A stretch of 64,000 bases of DNA. It comes from Brachionus manjavacas. Lineage: Eukaryota > Rotifera > Eurotatoria > Ploima > Brachionidae. Position numbers and translations under genes: made by a program. Under the pieces are notes generated by a model. That model was not told where the DNA came from, made no database searches, and saw only the letters and a list, made by a program, of their open reading frames with translations. This document shows, one piece after another, positions 35,689 through 47,339 of the stretch. Every line of letters starts with the position of its first letter. The first letter of the stretch is position 1. Where the stretch lies: NCBI GenBank assembly GCA_019054805.1, contig JAHQIY010000002.1:6944001-7008000 (forward strand), in the 5' to 3' direction.

Positions 35689-38600
35689 TTATATTAGACC
35701 TTTTTTGCGTTTATAATCATCCAAATTAAGTGCTCGCCTGTTAACTGCACTTCCCGAGCTCACTGAATTGCCAGACGTCAGCGAAGATTGCTGAATTTGA
35801 CCAGATGGAAAAGCTGAACCGCTGAAATCAATTGCTATGTCAAAATTGTGCGCCTGAAACAAATCGTTTGCTTTGTTTGTTTCCGAAGACTTTCTCTTTT
35901 CACTTTCGGAATTTGCTTTACTCTCACTAGCAGCTTTGACAGATTGATCTTCTTTTTTTATTTCTTCTTTCTTCTGTTCACCATTATCCTGAGCTGGTTT
36001 CTTTTTTATATGAATCAATGATGGTAGTTCTTTCCTTCGTTGAAATGGATCATCTTTGACCTCTTTTTGTCTTTCGAATTCTTTTTTCATCGCCTCCTCG
36101 ACTGCCACACTTGTTCGTTGACGATTACGTTGATTTATTTGTCTATAAAATTCAATAATTCATCAGCCAAATTAAAGGGTAATTAAATACATACGATAGC
36201 ATGAGAAAATTTCCGCTTCGTTTGGCTGATAAAACGTCAGCTTTTTCATTTAGTTCTTGAATTTTTAGGTCTATTTCTTCAACCTGTGCCATGTCATTTG
36301 ATTGACGAGCTTCTTCCCGTTTTTTTAAAAGTTCTAGTTTTTTTTCAACAATTTTATCATCATTTTTGGAGAATTTTTTTTTCTCTAGTTGAATAAAGTC
36401 CAGGTCTTCCTCCTTTAAACTGTATTCTACAAAAGATTGAATCTCTTTGCACTTTGTATCTACATCACTTAATGTGGGTAGCCGTAAGCTCTAGAAAAAA
36501 ATGTAAAAATTAACTTGTAACATTTAATTTTTGCTAAAAGATTTAGAAAACATTTGTTTTTCTAAAATTTAAAAATTTGGATTCTGGAGATTTTTAAAAT
36601 TCATGATTCTATTTTCAATTTTATTGAAATTTCGATTAGAAACAAAAGAAGATTCTTTATGAAATAAAAGCAGAATTTAAATTTGAAAACAGAATTTGGA
36701 TTTATTTGGAATCAATTTTTAAAATATTTTTTTTGTTCTCGTATGTCTGCTAATAATAAAATTAATTTAATTTTTGAAAGTTTTTGGATAATTCTGAATA
36801 TATTTTGGTGCATGACGTGGTTGGGAAGTTCAAAAATTTGTTCAAAAAAGTAGGTCTCAAGAATTAAAATTTTTTTGCAATTTCAAATACTTTGAAATTC
36901 AATCCAAAGAAAGCATGCATTTGATTAGAATATTTTTACAACAAAACCTAACAGATAATTGCAAAGTTTTTACATACCTTTGTTATTCGAGTAAATATAT
37001 GTTTCTAAAAATTGCTACATTTTTCAAAATTCATATATCTCTTCTATTAAAAATTTAGTTGTATTGACAGAAAATTCACAATCCTGTATAAAACCGATGT
37101 TAACTACTGAGATAGAGGTAAGTTTTTGATAAATAAGCAAATAGAACTATATAATTTTTAATCATTAGAAAAAGATGAATTTTTGAAAAATTTTATTTAG
37201 AAAAATAAAAATTTCAAAAAAATAAAATAAATAAAATGAAACTTTAATACGATTTATGATTTGGAGCACTTAAAAATTTTTATTATATTTTTCTACTTCT
37301 TTAAAATTGAAAATTTCTTTAAAATTTCTTAGATTGTCTTGATTTCTTGAATTGATGAAGACATTGAAGATAATAATTTTTTAGACATTTTTTTTAAAAT
37401 AAACATTTTTGATTTAAAATTATCTTATAAAATTGAACCAAAAAACAAAATTATGAAAATTGATTTTCGTTTAGTACTTTTGTAATGATTGGTATAAATT
37501 TAGCATACTTTTTTCTTTAATTCCCAATAAATTGATTATTTGAACTGCAAATTAAACTTTTTGCTATTCTTAATTTACAATTACTTTAAAAATAAAACAG
37601 CCAAAACATTTAAGTTTTATTTTTTTACAATTAAAACCACCAAATTCAAGATTAGTCAAGATAGTGGTGACATAATTTTAAAATTCAAATAATTAGAGTG
37701 AATTTAAAAATTGCAAAAAAATTCGAATTGGAAATGATCGTAGGAATAAAAAAATTGATATTTTATTCAATCATTAGTATCGTTTGTGTGAATTAAAATA
37801 ATTATTTGTCTCGTCAATTTAATGAAACAAATTTTGTTTCATGTCGTTTCATCACCAAAGTTTATAAAGCTCAATATAAAAGATATAAAAAATATAAAAA
37901 ATTTGACTGAGTCAGCCAGTCCCAATTATAAACCTAATTTAATACTTTAAAAACTAAATGAAATTAAAGCTTTAAAAACCGGTAGAACCGATTTCTTATC
38001 GGTTTGAAAACCAGAACCGATCTTCCAGCCCTAATCGTTTATTCCGAAAATTTTTTCCAAGATTTTCCTTTTATTTTGAATATTTAAAATTTCAGTCATT
38101 TAAGCACTATCTTTTAACTAGGAATAAATGTTTTTATCTATATTTTTAAAACTAATCAACTAAAATTTGAAAAATTATATTTATCATGTATGAAATAAAA
38201 CTATCCTGCTTGCTTTTATTTTAAAAAATCTATTTGAGTTAAAAAAATATCTTAAGAAGTGTTCTAATTTTTCTACATGCTTCGAGACTTAAGAAAAAAT
38301 TAAGTACGCACTTGGACTTGACTAAAGACTTGTTGTTTTTAATTAATATAATCTTACAAACATGTATAAAATTAGAAGAATGATTTCTTTGGCTTTAATG
38401 AGACAAAAATGTGAAAAAAATCTAAATAAAAAAAAAGATGCTACATTTATTTGTTGGAATAAACTTAAATTAACTTCAAAATGATGCCTGGACATAACTA
38501 TTGGAGTTCCACAAGGATCAATTTTAGGACAACTTCTATTTTTAATATTTATAAAAGATCTTTAAATTGGTTTGAGTAATAAATGTGAAAAATATACTGA

Positions 38601-41317
38601 TGATACTAAAGTTTTATCTTTCATAAAAAATGTAAATGTAAATGATAATCTTTTACTTCCTTTACTCTTTGTTAAAATATCGAATAGGCTTTCATTTAAA
38701 TGATCAGTATTTTAAATATTTTGATCAGTAAAATTTACCAGTATAATAAATATATGATCAGTATTTAATTAAAAATAGAAGTTAATAATTTATATGATCT
38801 GGTATGAATGGTACTTGAAAATAATGAAGGTAAATCTACTTGTACAACCTTTTTCAAGCATTACATGTGCAAACATTTAGTCGGTCTTGCAATTAGATTA
38901 AAATATGTCAAACCACCACCACTAGCAAAAGATGTACCGATTGATGAAAAACGCAAAAGAGGAAGACCGAATAAGGCAACAAAAGCTTTATTTATTGATT
39001 AAAATTCCTTTTTATATTATTTGAATGTTTGTTTTTTTTAAACAATTTTACATTTCATTACAATTTAATAGATTTTACTTTTATATTAAAATAATTTACT
39101 TATCATTAAATATTAAATACTGATCGAAATAGTAAAACACTTATCAAAATACTACAGACTTGTTTTTAAGTCACAAGTCTTAAGTCAAGTCAAGTCAATG
39201 GCTAAAAATTTTTTTTTCTTTTCAAGTCAATAGTTTAATAAATCAATATTTGATACCAATAAAGTAGTTGTTTCCAAATTCCTGGCCATTAATCTTGACC
39301 TATGTGCTCTGTAAATGTAACCAGATTTAGAAAAAAATTCCTTCAACTGGTCCAGATGAAGCAGGTATTGATAAAAATTTTGTGCAAGTCATGAATTTTT
39401 GTGACTTAGACTTAAAACTTTGACTTATAAAAAAGTCTGTTATAATAATCAATCAATATATAATAATCTTTTTAAAAATTGTCCCTATTCTATCCTAATG
39501 GATAATGAGGAGGCGCTCATCTCCTTTTCAATTACCTTTTTGAGCAACGGCTCCAATCTGACACAGAGGCTACTGCATCGAGTTGATCATTTACACCGCA
39601 ATTATTACCCAGTCGAAACTGGTCCTCCTATTTTTATGATGAAAGAGGTTTAAACATTCGCCCCGTAGTGCAGAGATATTTTGAAGATTTTTTCACCCTC
39701 AGCGGGTTTTGAATCCTCGATCCTCTGCTTGCATGACTAACACGCAAACCATCCGGTTATTCTGGCTCTTCCTTTTATAAAAGCACTGTATAAAAAAGAA
39801 AATCTCGAGCTAAAAGTAAAAGTTTTGGATGCTGTTTACATTCAAAAAGAAAACATTTACTGCCATAGCTCATAGCTGAGCTTTGTCCCCTATAGGATCC
39901 CAGTATTATATAAATATTTTTTAATATTTTTTTATTTAATCTGTATTGTTTCAACTATATTTTCTCAACTAAAGTTTTAAAATAATTAATTTAGTGATGT
40001 CTTGACGATCTGAGTATGAAATTTTTTTTAAAGTCAAGTCCAATAAATCTTCTATTTTAATTCAACTAAACAAAAAAAAATGAAAATTCTTAAAAAAAAT
40101 CAAAAGCAGAATTGAATAAATTTACAATAATTTTTTTCATTTACCTTTTTTTCCATAGCACTTTTCCATCGCTTGAATTCGTCATCGGTAAAAGGTTGGT
40201 TGGATATGAACTCCAGTCTGTACGTTCGCTCATCAGCTCCATGTCTAAGTTTAAGACCCTTGTTGGTTCTAGTAGTTCCAAGTTGATACACTTTCGGAGT
40301 TTCGAGCACATCAATCACTTCAGCAATTTGATACACAGGCAAACCTTTGTTATTACCAATGCCAATTCTCACGTAACAACCAATGGCCACTTTTTTAAAA
40401 AAAGGCGTATGGCACCACTTTTCAGCCTTGTGCCGTGACAATTTTATTCTGCTCAACTCATCTTTGTTCCCAATGGGAACACGAGACTGCTTGGACACTC
40501 GTTTTTCACTGTCCGAGCTCGAGTCCGACTCTTCGGAGTCGGAGCGGTCTGATGCGGAGCGTGAATCGTTGTCCTCTTCGTCATTTGACGAAGACGAAAA
40601 AACATCCTCTGTTCTGAGCTTTTTTTGCTGCTGAATTTTTTCCATTTTGACGCGCTGATTCTCAGCCTGTTGCCTCTTTTTTTCCCTATCAGCCTTCAAG
40701 TTGGCCAAAGCCTTGGACACCTCTGTCTCCTTTCGCTTCGACTCATTTACTTTGCGGCGCTCACTCATCGACATGTCCGACACATTAAGACCATCTTCTT
40801 CGCTCTCATTGCCTTCGTCATCGTTGGCTATTTTTACAGATTTTTTCGACTTGTTTTCTTTTTTGGCTTTCTTTTTTTCGGCCCTTTTGGCCTCTTTTTG
40901 CTGCTGCCTTATTTTTTTCTTCATTTCAAAGCGTCGGAGCAAAAGATCCCGTTGCTCAGTGCGACGGTAGATTTCCTCTTCGCGCTCCTTTTCGGTCATG
41001 GCGTCCAGTCGGCGCCTGTCCTCTTCGTCGCCGATCAGATCACTGTCGTAGCCATCGTTGAAGACAGAGGACTCGGAGGACGAAGAGCCTTCAGTGCTAG
41101 AGACTTCGCCATCTTCTACATCTGATTGAGTGTTTTTTTCTGAGCGAGATCCCTCACTTTCGGACCCGGATGATTTTTTGTTGGACTTTTTGGCGAGTTT
41201 TTTTCGCCTAGGCTCTGAGTCCTCCGAGTCCGAATGGTGGCGACGGCTTTTGGTCGCCATTTCCTCCTCCGAATCAGACTCGTAGCTTGTTTTGGATCTT
41301 TTTACACCGTTGCTCAT
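35689..41317 (-). CDS. RTF1: RTF1, Paf1-complex subunit, three exons (about 640 aa)
   Basis: RTF1 joins the Paf1 complex to elongating RNA polymerase II, promotes H2B ubiquitination and binds phosphorylated Spt5 through its Plus3 domain. Exons: 40145-41317, 36195-36490 and 35689-36142 (TAA); phases agree. The N-terminus is a long acidic/serine and lysine-rich region ([32 protein letters not shown]). Plus3 covers about residues 286-391: [42 protein letters not shown] and [19 protein letters not shown]. Exon 2 starts with [12 protein letters not shown], matching the family's QLPTLDEI, and is coiled-coil rich. Exon 3 ends [16 protein letters not shown], the conserved C-terminus that contacts the complex. 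The 3.65-kb intron 1 is filled with transposon relics. The gene is somewhat shorter than human RTF1 (about 710 aa). Confidence 0.96.
37965..38033 (-). mobile_element. Possible hAT-type terminus in RTF1 intron 1
   Basis: Read on the minus strand from 38033 the sequence starts TAGGGCTGGAAGATCGGTTC and contains imperfect ACCGAT/ATCGGT inverted units. This form is common at hAT ends. The partner end and an 8-bp target duplication were not found. Confidence 0.3.
38480..38680 (+). pseudogene. LINE reverse-transcriptase relic in RTF1 intron 1
   Basis: The plus strand reads [20 protein letters not shown] and then [18 protein letters not shown], a degraded (F/Y)ADDTK active site. It is a relative of the relic at 33955-34850, antisense to RTF1. 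Confidence 0.75.
38808..39002 (+). pseudogene. MULE-type transposase C-terminus with SWIM zinc finger
   Basis: A 64-codon open frame contains [20 protein letters not shown], i.e. C-x(n)-C-x-H, the end of a SWIM zinc finger. [20 protein letters not shown] follows. In many animal genomes this arrangement closes Mutator-like (MULE) transposases. The rest of the transposase is absent. It lies antisense in the large RTF1 intron, between arms rich in GACTTG/CAAGTC (about 38285-38330 and 39165-39240) that could be remnants of its inverted repeats. Confidence 0.7.
39455..39775 (-). repeat. tRNA-derived SINE in RTF1 intron 1
   Basis: On the minus strand, starting near 39775, the sequence contains an A-box-like TAACCGGATGG and, 33 nt further, a B-box-like GATTCAAAACC. 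These are the two parts of an RNA polymerase III internal promoter, in tRNA-like spacing. The body continues to about 39455. Part of the body is repeated at 16975-17095, which shows that it is a dispersed family. It has the same orientation as RTF1. Confidence 0.7.
39850..39910 (+). repeat. LINE 3'-tail signature
   Basis: TTTACTGCCATAGCT...AGCTGAGCTTT...GGATCCCAGTATT resembles the end of the LINE relic at 34868-34920 (TTTACTGCTATAGCT...AAGCTTAACC...GGGTCGCAGTATT). It is probably the orphan 3' UTR of a related LINE. Confidence 0.5.
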
Positions 41318-42699
41318 TTGATTTGATTGTAAAGAGATTTTGAATTTTGGCCAAAATAAACCACTGCTTTATTTATACATAAAATGAGGTGTCTGCAAAG
41401 CGAACTTTTTATTTCTATGCAGTTCGGCTTCCATTTCGACTAATGTTGAAATGCTTTCAAATTAACATATTGCAAATTTTGCTTTAGTTTGTCTTAAATG
41501 TTAACTTGATGGAAACTAATTATTTTTGTTGTACTTAAGAAGCAAAAATTTTATCACCTTTTTTTGCTAGGTTCATGCACTTATTAAATTTAGTGAAAAT
41601 TTTTAATAAAATTTTTTAAGTTTTCAATTTTTTTTTGTCGAGTAAGTGCTCAAGATCTCGAGAAAATTTTTTTTTATTCAGTGGCAGCCAAAAAGATACC
41701 TTTGAGCCTTTATGAGAGAACATTTGTTTTTTGGTTAAAATAAGACCACCAATTCAGTAAACGATTTATGGTTTTTATGAAAACTTTCGTAAGATTTTCA
41801 AATTTTCAAATTTTTAATTGTGTTGAAATTAAATGCAAACTTTGTATTACAAAGTTTTAAACATAATATAAAAATATGTAAAAAATTTAAAGGAAATTAA
41901 CAATATCCTTAAATTTTTGAAATGGACCCAATAATGTATGAAGATTAGGAGGTTTCGGCAAAATGGCTAAACAAAGTTTCATAATTTTTGGAAATTCCAT
42001 TCTCCAGTCAAGCCAATTTAAATGATTCTTTAAATATCACTAAATATCACATTAAACCAAATTTCATTGAAAATCCATTAAAGATTCATTAAGAAATTAA
42101 TATGTTTTTTATATTAAAAATAGTTTAGTGGGTAAGTTCAGATAATTCAGATTTCAAATGCTTTTTTTTTGATCTTGTCAAATGTTTAAAACACCTCTTC
42201 AATGGTCTTCAAAAGGAATTCAAACTTAAGAAAAAAAATAAAAATAAATTTTTCATATCATTTTTAATTTTTTGACCAAAATTTTTGTTTTTTTGATTTT
42301 TATTCTATATTTGTAAAAAAATTTGATTAAGGTAAAGTTTTATATAGTAGTAAATAGTAAAAATCTAAAAAAAGGCTTTCATTTTTTCTTACTGACAAAA
42401 AAAAATATTTTTCTACCGACAGAATAATTTTTTTTCTACTGACAAATTTTTTTTATAAAAAGGTGTTAATTGTATTAGAAAAAAAATTATTTTTCAATGA
42501 CAAAAAAAAATTAATACGGCCTCATAATTCAAAAAATAAAACAAATTATAATTTTTGATGACAAAAAGAAAATTTAAGTAAAAATTAAAAAATTAAACAA
42601 TTTCATTTTTATTCAAGGTCTACCAAAATTAAAAGGTAATTTAAACCCCATTTTTTATTCGACAAAATCTTAATTAAATTTAGCCTTGAATTACAGCGT
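41318..42699. other. RTF1 upstream region, AT-rich
   Basis: Presumed promoter and 5' UTR of RTF1, then AT-rich DNA with several poly-A/T tracts. Around 42420-42500 short repeats of CTACTGACAAAAAA type occur. No gene is visible. Confidence 0.4.
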
Positions 42700-43262
42700 T
42701 CTTTAATTTCATCTGACATTGGATATTAATTTAAAGAGTCGAATTTTATACCATGAAACTTTGTCTCTTTATGATTCTATTTCCATAGATTCTCAGGTTA
42801 AGATTTTAAAAGTTCGGTCTATTCTAAATCTAAAACTTATTCTATTATGGTAAGCAGTTATCAACGTCAGAAACCGAAAGAGATCTTGGAGTTATTTTCA
42901 ATACAAATCAAACAAAGTTCTTAAATCTGACTGTGATAATGTAAAAAGAATTCAACGCAGAGCTACGAAATTTGTTTCTTCAAATAGAAAAAACCGTATG
43001 AAAGCAGATTGAAGGCTCTGAACATTTCAAATCTGGTAGAAAGAAGAAAAAGAGGTGATCAAGATCAAAAAGAGGTTGGTTAGGATAATTCAAGTTAATG
43101 CATGGAATAGAATTGAATGAGAAAAGCAACAATTTTAATGTCACAAAAAAACAAGGAAGACATCAATTGAAAAATCGAAACGAGTTATATGATAAAAATT
43201 TTGAAAAGATAAAAGACATATTAAAATCTATTACTAAACTTCAGAAATATTTTTATAATTAA
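42700..43262 (+). pseudogene. LINE C-terminal relic
   Basis: The plus strand carries SETERDLGVIFNTN (about 42866-42910), RIQRRATKFVSSNRKNR (about 42952-43003) and LKALNISNLVERRKRGD (about 43010-43060). These are the conserved C-terminal pieces of a non-LTR reverse transcriptase. Stops and frameshifts are frequent, and the catalytic part is not recognisable. Confidence 0.75.
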
Positions 43263-44077
43263 ATGAGCATTTATTTTTCTATCCTACATCCTCGATTTTC
43301 AAATTTGAATTGAAATAAAAAAGTGATCACTTACTAAGAAAATTTTTAATTTGGATATCAATGAAAAAATTATCATAGGAAAAAAAGTACAATTAAAAAC
43401 ATATTAAAACAAATCAATGTAAGCTAAATTGTTAAGTTTACTTTAATTTTTCCTTCGAAATTAAATTGATTTGAACCTAAAAAAAAAGGTGGCTATTTAC
43501 ACATTAAAATTTATCACATTGGATATTTTTAGACGAGATATACGAATCTGAATTGATCTTCTAGAAAGTTAAAAAAGCTAAGGGAAGGTATCAAATCGAA
43601 ACCGAAAAAAAGCAATATTCAGATAAATGAAATTAGCGAAATCAACAATTAGCAGCTAATTAAAATAGCATCTTTATTTTGCAGCTTAAAGTCTTAGCTT
43701 TCTAAAGAGTGGTTGACTATAACAATGCCTTTTTCCAATCGTTTGCTATGAGTCTAGAAAGATACATAACTTTTTTAAGATAGTAAATTTTTAGATTTTG
43801 ATACCAACAGACAATGAAATTAAAAAAATTTTAATCAGGGGAAATCTAAGGTATTTTAGGCTTAGAATTCGCCTATAACATCAGTTTTAAAAAAATGAAT
43901 AATTATGCTTCGGTTTTTAGCCCTAAATTTTCCTTTTATTTTTTATTTTGTAATAATCGTTTAATAAAACAAAATAATGAAGTGTAAAAAGGTCTTTCAT
44001 GAGCACTAGCCTGAAAAAGACAATGAATGATTACAAAATCAAAATTATGAAAAGAAATATCTCTTCATAATTTAAAA
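43263..44077. other. Spacer downstream of the fucosyltransferase gene
   Basis: AT-rich DNA holding the presumed 3' UTR of the fucosyltransferase. Nothing else is recognised. Confidence 0.4.
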
Positions 44078-45560
44078 CTAAATTAACTTTAATTTTTGAC
44101 TGTCCAACTTAACAGTTTTGCACATCCTCGAATGCCAATAGCCATGAATATCATCAAACACTTTTTTTTCAATGCCAGTATATCTTTCCATATGAAGTTT
44201 GATACACATGTCACAAAACATGGAAAATCGTGATGGATTAAAATCAAAAGTAACATGTTGTTTCCATTCAAAATAAGAATTGTAAGCAGATGGGTTCTTG
44301 TCCAAATAAATGAGATAATCGGCTAAATGCTTAGGGCTATCAAAACCACTTGCATCAATAAAACCAGATTTTGGTATCTGAAAAAAAAAAAAAAATTTAA
44401 AATTTGTTAAAATTTGTTTTTTCAAAATACAATAATAATTTTATAGGGACTTCGGTGAATAAAATCTTTTGTCCTGTTATCTAAAAATTAATTAAACTAA
44501 TATGGGTATCGGCCATAAGTAGCTTTCTGAAAAAAAGCCTAATTTCAGATCTATTTTTTCAATTATTTAAACAAAAAAAACTTCTTACATAATGATCGTA
44601 TGGGCCTCCCCCAAAAACAACTGGAATTATATCATATTTTAGAATTACAAAAAACTTCTCAGTAATGTAATCCCTGCAGACCGAATTCTCGAATGCAAAA
44701 TAGAATTTATAATCAGTTGCCAAAATTGCTTTGCAATCACCAAGCGTCGAATTCTTGAATTGATTTGGACATGGTTTCCCACATTTTCCGAAAACATTCA
44801 CAGATACAAATTGTTGAAGCTCTCTGATCAATTTCAATCTTTTACTTGTACCACCGCAATTGCTTATTATGGTTGCAGCGAAATCAGTTTTTCCAGCAAG
44901 AAAATCTTTTTTAAAATTAAATTTTTCATTTCTGTTCCATCGCATTTTGCTACTCGTGGCATAAAAAAAAGGAAAATCAGAATCAATTCTGTATGTTGCT
45001 GTTAGATTAAAAATTCCATTAAACTTTTTTAAATTGGGGGAATGCACTGGTGATTCGAAGAGGGTAAATACCCATCGCTGATTTTGATTCCTTTCCAAAG
45101 GAATACTTCTTATTCCGTCTCTCATGTGAACAATGACCAAGTCTGCCTTATTTATCATTGCTTTATCGTTAGTTAATTCGCATTTAGTCACTGGACACTT
45201 TCCATTAATGAATGCTTTTTCTTTGCCAAGTTCAAGTCCAAAATTTTTTGATCCGAAAAAAGGGGTCCATAGTAAAATTGTTTTCAAAGTTTCGGTATTT
45301 TGTAGACATTCAAAATTTATTGACTTGTTCTCTAATAAAGAAACAGACTTTGGATACTGAGATCCATTTATTGAAACTGTGTAACTATTCACGCCTGGTA
45401 GAAAAATACTGCAATTGGGTAATGATTCATTATATATTTTACCAAATTCAAAATATTCTTTCAAATAAGATGACCTAAAATATTTTGAATCAAAATCGTT
45501 AAAGTAAAATGATGATAAAATGACCAATATTAGAATTTTCAGTAAAAGATGATTCTTCAT
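44078..45560 (-). CDS. Alpha-1,3-fucosyltransferase (GT10), two exons, 423 aa
   Basis: GT10 enzymes transfer fucose from GDP-fucose to GlcNAc in N-glycans or Lewis-type structures, in the Golgi lumen. Exon 1 is 44589-45560, the 211-nt intron has GT-AG ends, and exon 2 is 44078-44377 (TAG). The N-terminus is a short cytoplasmic tail and a membrane anchor (LLLKILILVILSSFYF, 5-20), as in type II Golgi enzymes. The GT10 signature FAFENSVCRDYITEKFF is at 288-304, followed by VVFGGGPYDHY and, across the intron, IPKSGFIDASGF. The conserved NLTATYRIDSDFPFFY (185-200) matches the family's NWTMTYRxDSD block. Paired cysteines and N-glycosylation sites suit a lumenal protein. The subclass (core alpha-1,3 versus Lewis type) is not decided. 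Confidence 0.94.
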
Positions 45561-46337
45561 TAAAATTAATTATTTTAATTAAAAGACATAAATGAAAATA
45601 AAATAAAATCATAATTGTTTCATCAAGAGCTAAATGAGAAGACAGAAATTTAAACAAATCTGAATTTACTTCTACTAAATAACTCAATATTAATTACAAA
45701 AATAAGATTTTATTAGCAAATGGTGGAAATATTTTAATAATTTAGAATTCAATATTGGAACAATAGTTAAAGATTTTAAAAATCTCCTTGAAAACCTTAT
45801 CAGGTCTTCCTGATTGAAGACTTGGTTTGTTTAATTTTGGTCACTTGTGCATGATTTAGCATACTTTGAAGAATCTTTATTTCTTACATTTTTTTTTTTT
45901 TTGAAATTGGTATCTTTAATTTTTTACTTCTCCTTAAAGGAGGTTAATTATAAATATATAAATAAATAGAATCGATTATAATAAATTGATTAAAATAGCA
46001 AAGGTTTTATAAAACAATTTAAATTTCTTCTTATTTAATTTATTTCAGTTTACTTTTATTTTTCTTAAATTTATTTTATTTAACTTTTTTTTCTTATTCT
46101 GGAGGAGCATTAGCTCAAATAAAAAAAACAAATCAATTAAAAGAACAACATTATTTTAGCAAAATGCCTTTATTAGTAATAATTGAATTAAATAAAAATG
46201 ACTAGTTCTTTTTTTTTTTTAATTTATTTAAATTTGAAATGGCTCTGAGTAATAAAACTCCTTCCGCCATTTGATAAGAACAAAGTGACATTTTTAAATG
46301 ATTAAAGTAAGCATAAAAATTTTGATAAATCAAGTAC
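45561..46337. other. Fucosyltransferase upstream region
   Basis: AT-rich. A LINE tail signature (TTCTGGAGGAGCATTAGCTC at 46096) is followed by A-rich sequence, suggesting an orphan LINE 3' end on the plus strand. No gene is seen. Confidence 0.45.
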
Positions 46338-46517
46338 AAAAAAAGTAGGGTTGTTAATTGAAGTTTCAAAACTTCGCAATTTTTTCATTCTTTTCGACTT
46401 TTTGACTTAGTTCAGGTAAAATTAAGAACTTTGAAATTTAAAAATTTTAAATTGAAATAAATTCTTACTTGAAATTAAATTTAGTTTAAAAAGCTGATTG
46501 AGTTTCAATATTTATTT

Positions 46518-47337
46518 TTATTGTACTAATCCAGCTGAACTGAAAAGATTTTCAGCAGGGACGGATGTTGATGTTACTGAGAATACAAACTCACAAATTT
46601 GTGTCCATAATGGCTTTTTGAATAGTTGAAAAAACTAAAATGCAGTGTTAAAATTATCTTTTGATTTAAGACTAAAGTGTATCATAATAATAAAATTCTT
46701 GTTCAAATACACTGCATTCATCAGCCGGGTTTTCTTTTTGCACATCCATTATTGAGGATATAAAACTATTGCTAGATAAATCGAGTTGCGTTTTTTCTGA
46801 TTTTTGACGGTTGAGTATTTGTGTTTGGTTATCAGATTCGATAACTGGAGGTGAGTTTGTTTCCGATATATTTTGAGTGTTTGTTTCGACTTGACTAATT
46901 TCAGCGTTTTAATGTTCCAAATACAATTTATAATACTTGATAACAATATTTTGTGCTCTTTTAACCATTTTACTGCTTTCGCTTTCATCATTCGAATACG
47001 AAAATTTTCTATATTTGAAATCTAAATAGGTAGCCATGATAAAAAAATCATTCATGTCTGGGTTTAAAACATAAATAAAGCGTCTTTTTAAATTTTGAAT
47101 TAAGTCAATTTTGAGTTTTTCGATCGATGGATCCGAAAATTTCATTTCAGGACAAATGAATGTTAAAAGCTTGTAAATTGATGGATGAAGAATAAAAGTC
47201 GTTAAATATTTAGAGGCACTATGATACACTATTAACTCTTTTAGTGGTTTCAAAAGTCGATAAAGATAGTAAGTAAAATCAAACTCGAGACTGTCGTGAA
47301 CTTTTTTTTCTATAGACTCACTCCCAGTAAAATACAT
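46518..47337 (-). pseudogene. hAT transposase, C-terminal part
   Basis: The minus strand encodes KLKIDLIQNLKRRFIYVL and FFIMATYLDFKYRKFSY (within 46909-47337), then after a frame change the dimerisation-domain end SVTSTSVPAENLFSSAGLVQ, closing at TAA 46518. The last block is the hallmark hAT C-terminus (S-x-P-A-E-x-x-F-S-x-A-G). The segment between is frameshifted, so the gene is dead. Confidence 0.82.
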
Positions 47338-47339
47338 TA

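Noticed and set aside
39661..39775. A functional tRNA gene
   Set aside because: A- and B-box like blocks are present, but the arms do not form a good cloverleaf and the sequence continues into a repeated SINE body.
40112..41125. Plus-strand open frames opposite RTF1 exon 1
   Set aside because: Shadow frames of the acidic/lysine-rich RTF1 coding strand, rich in F, L and S runs as expected for its complement.
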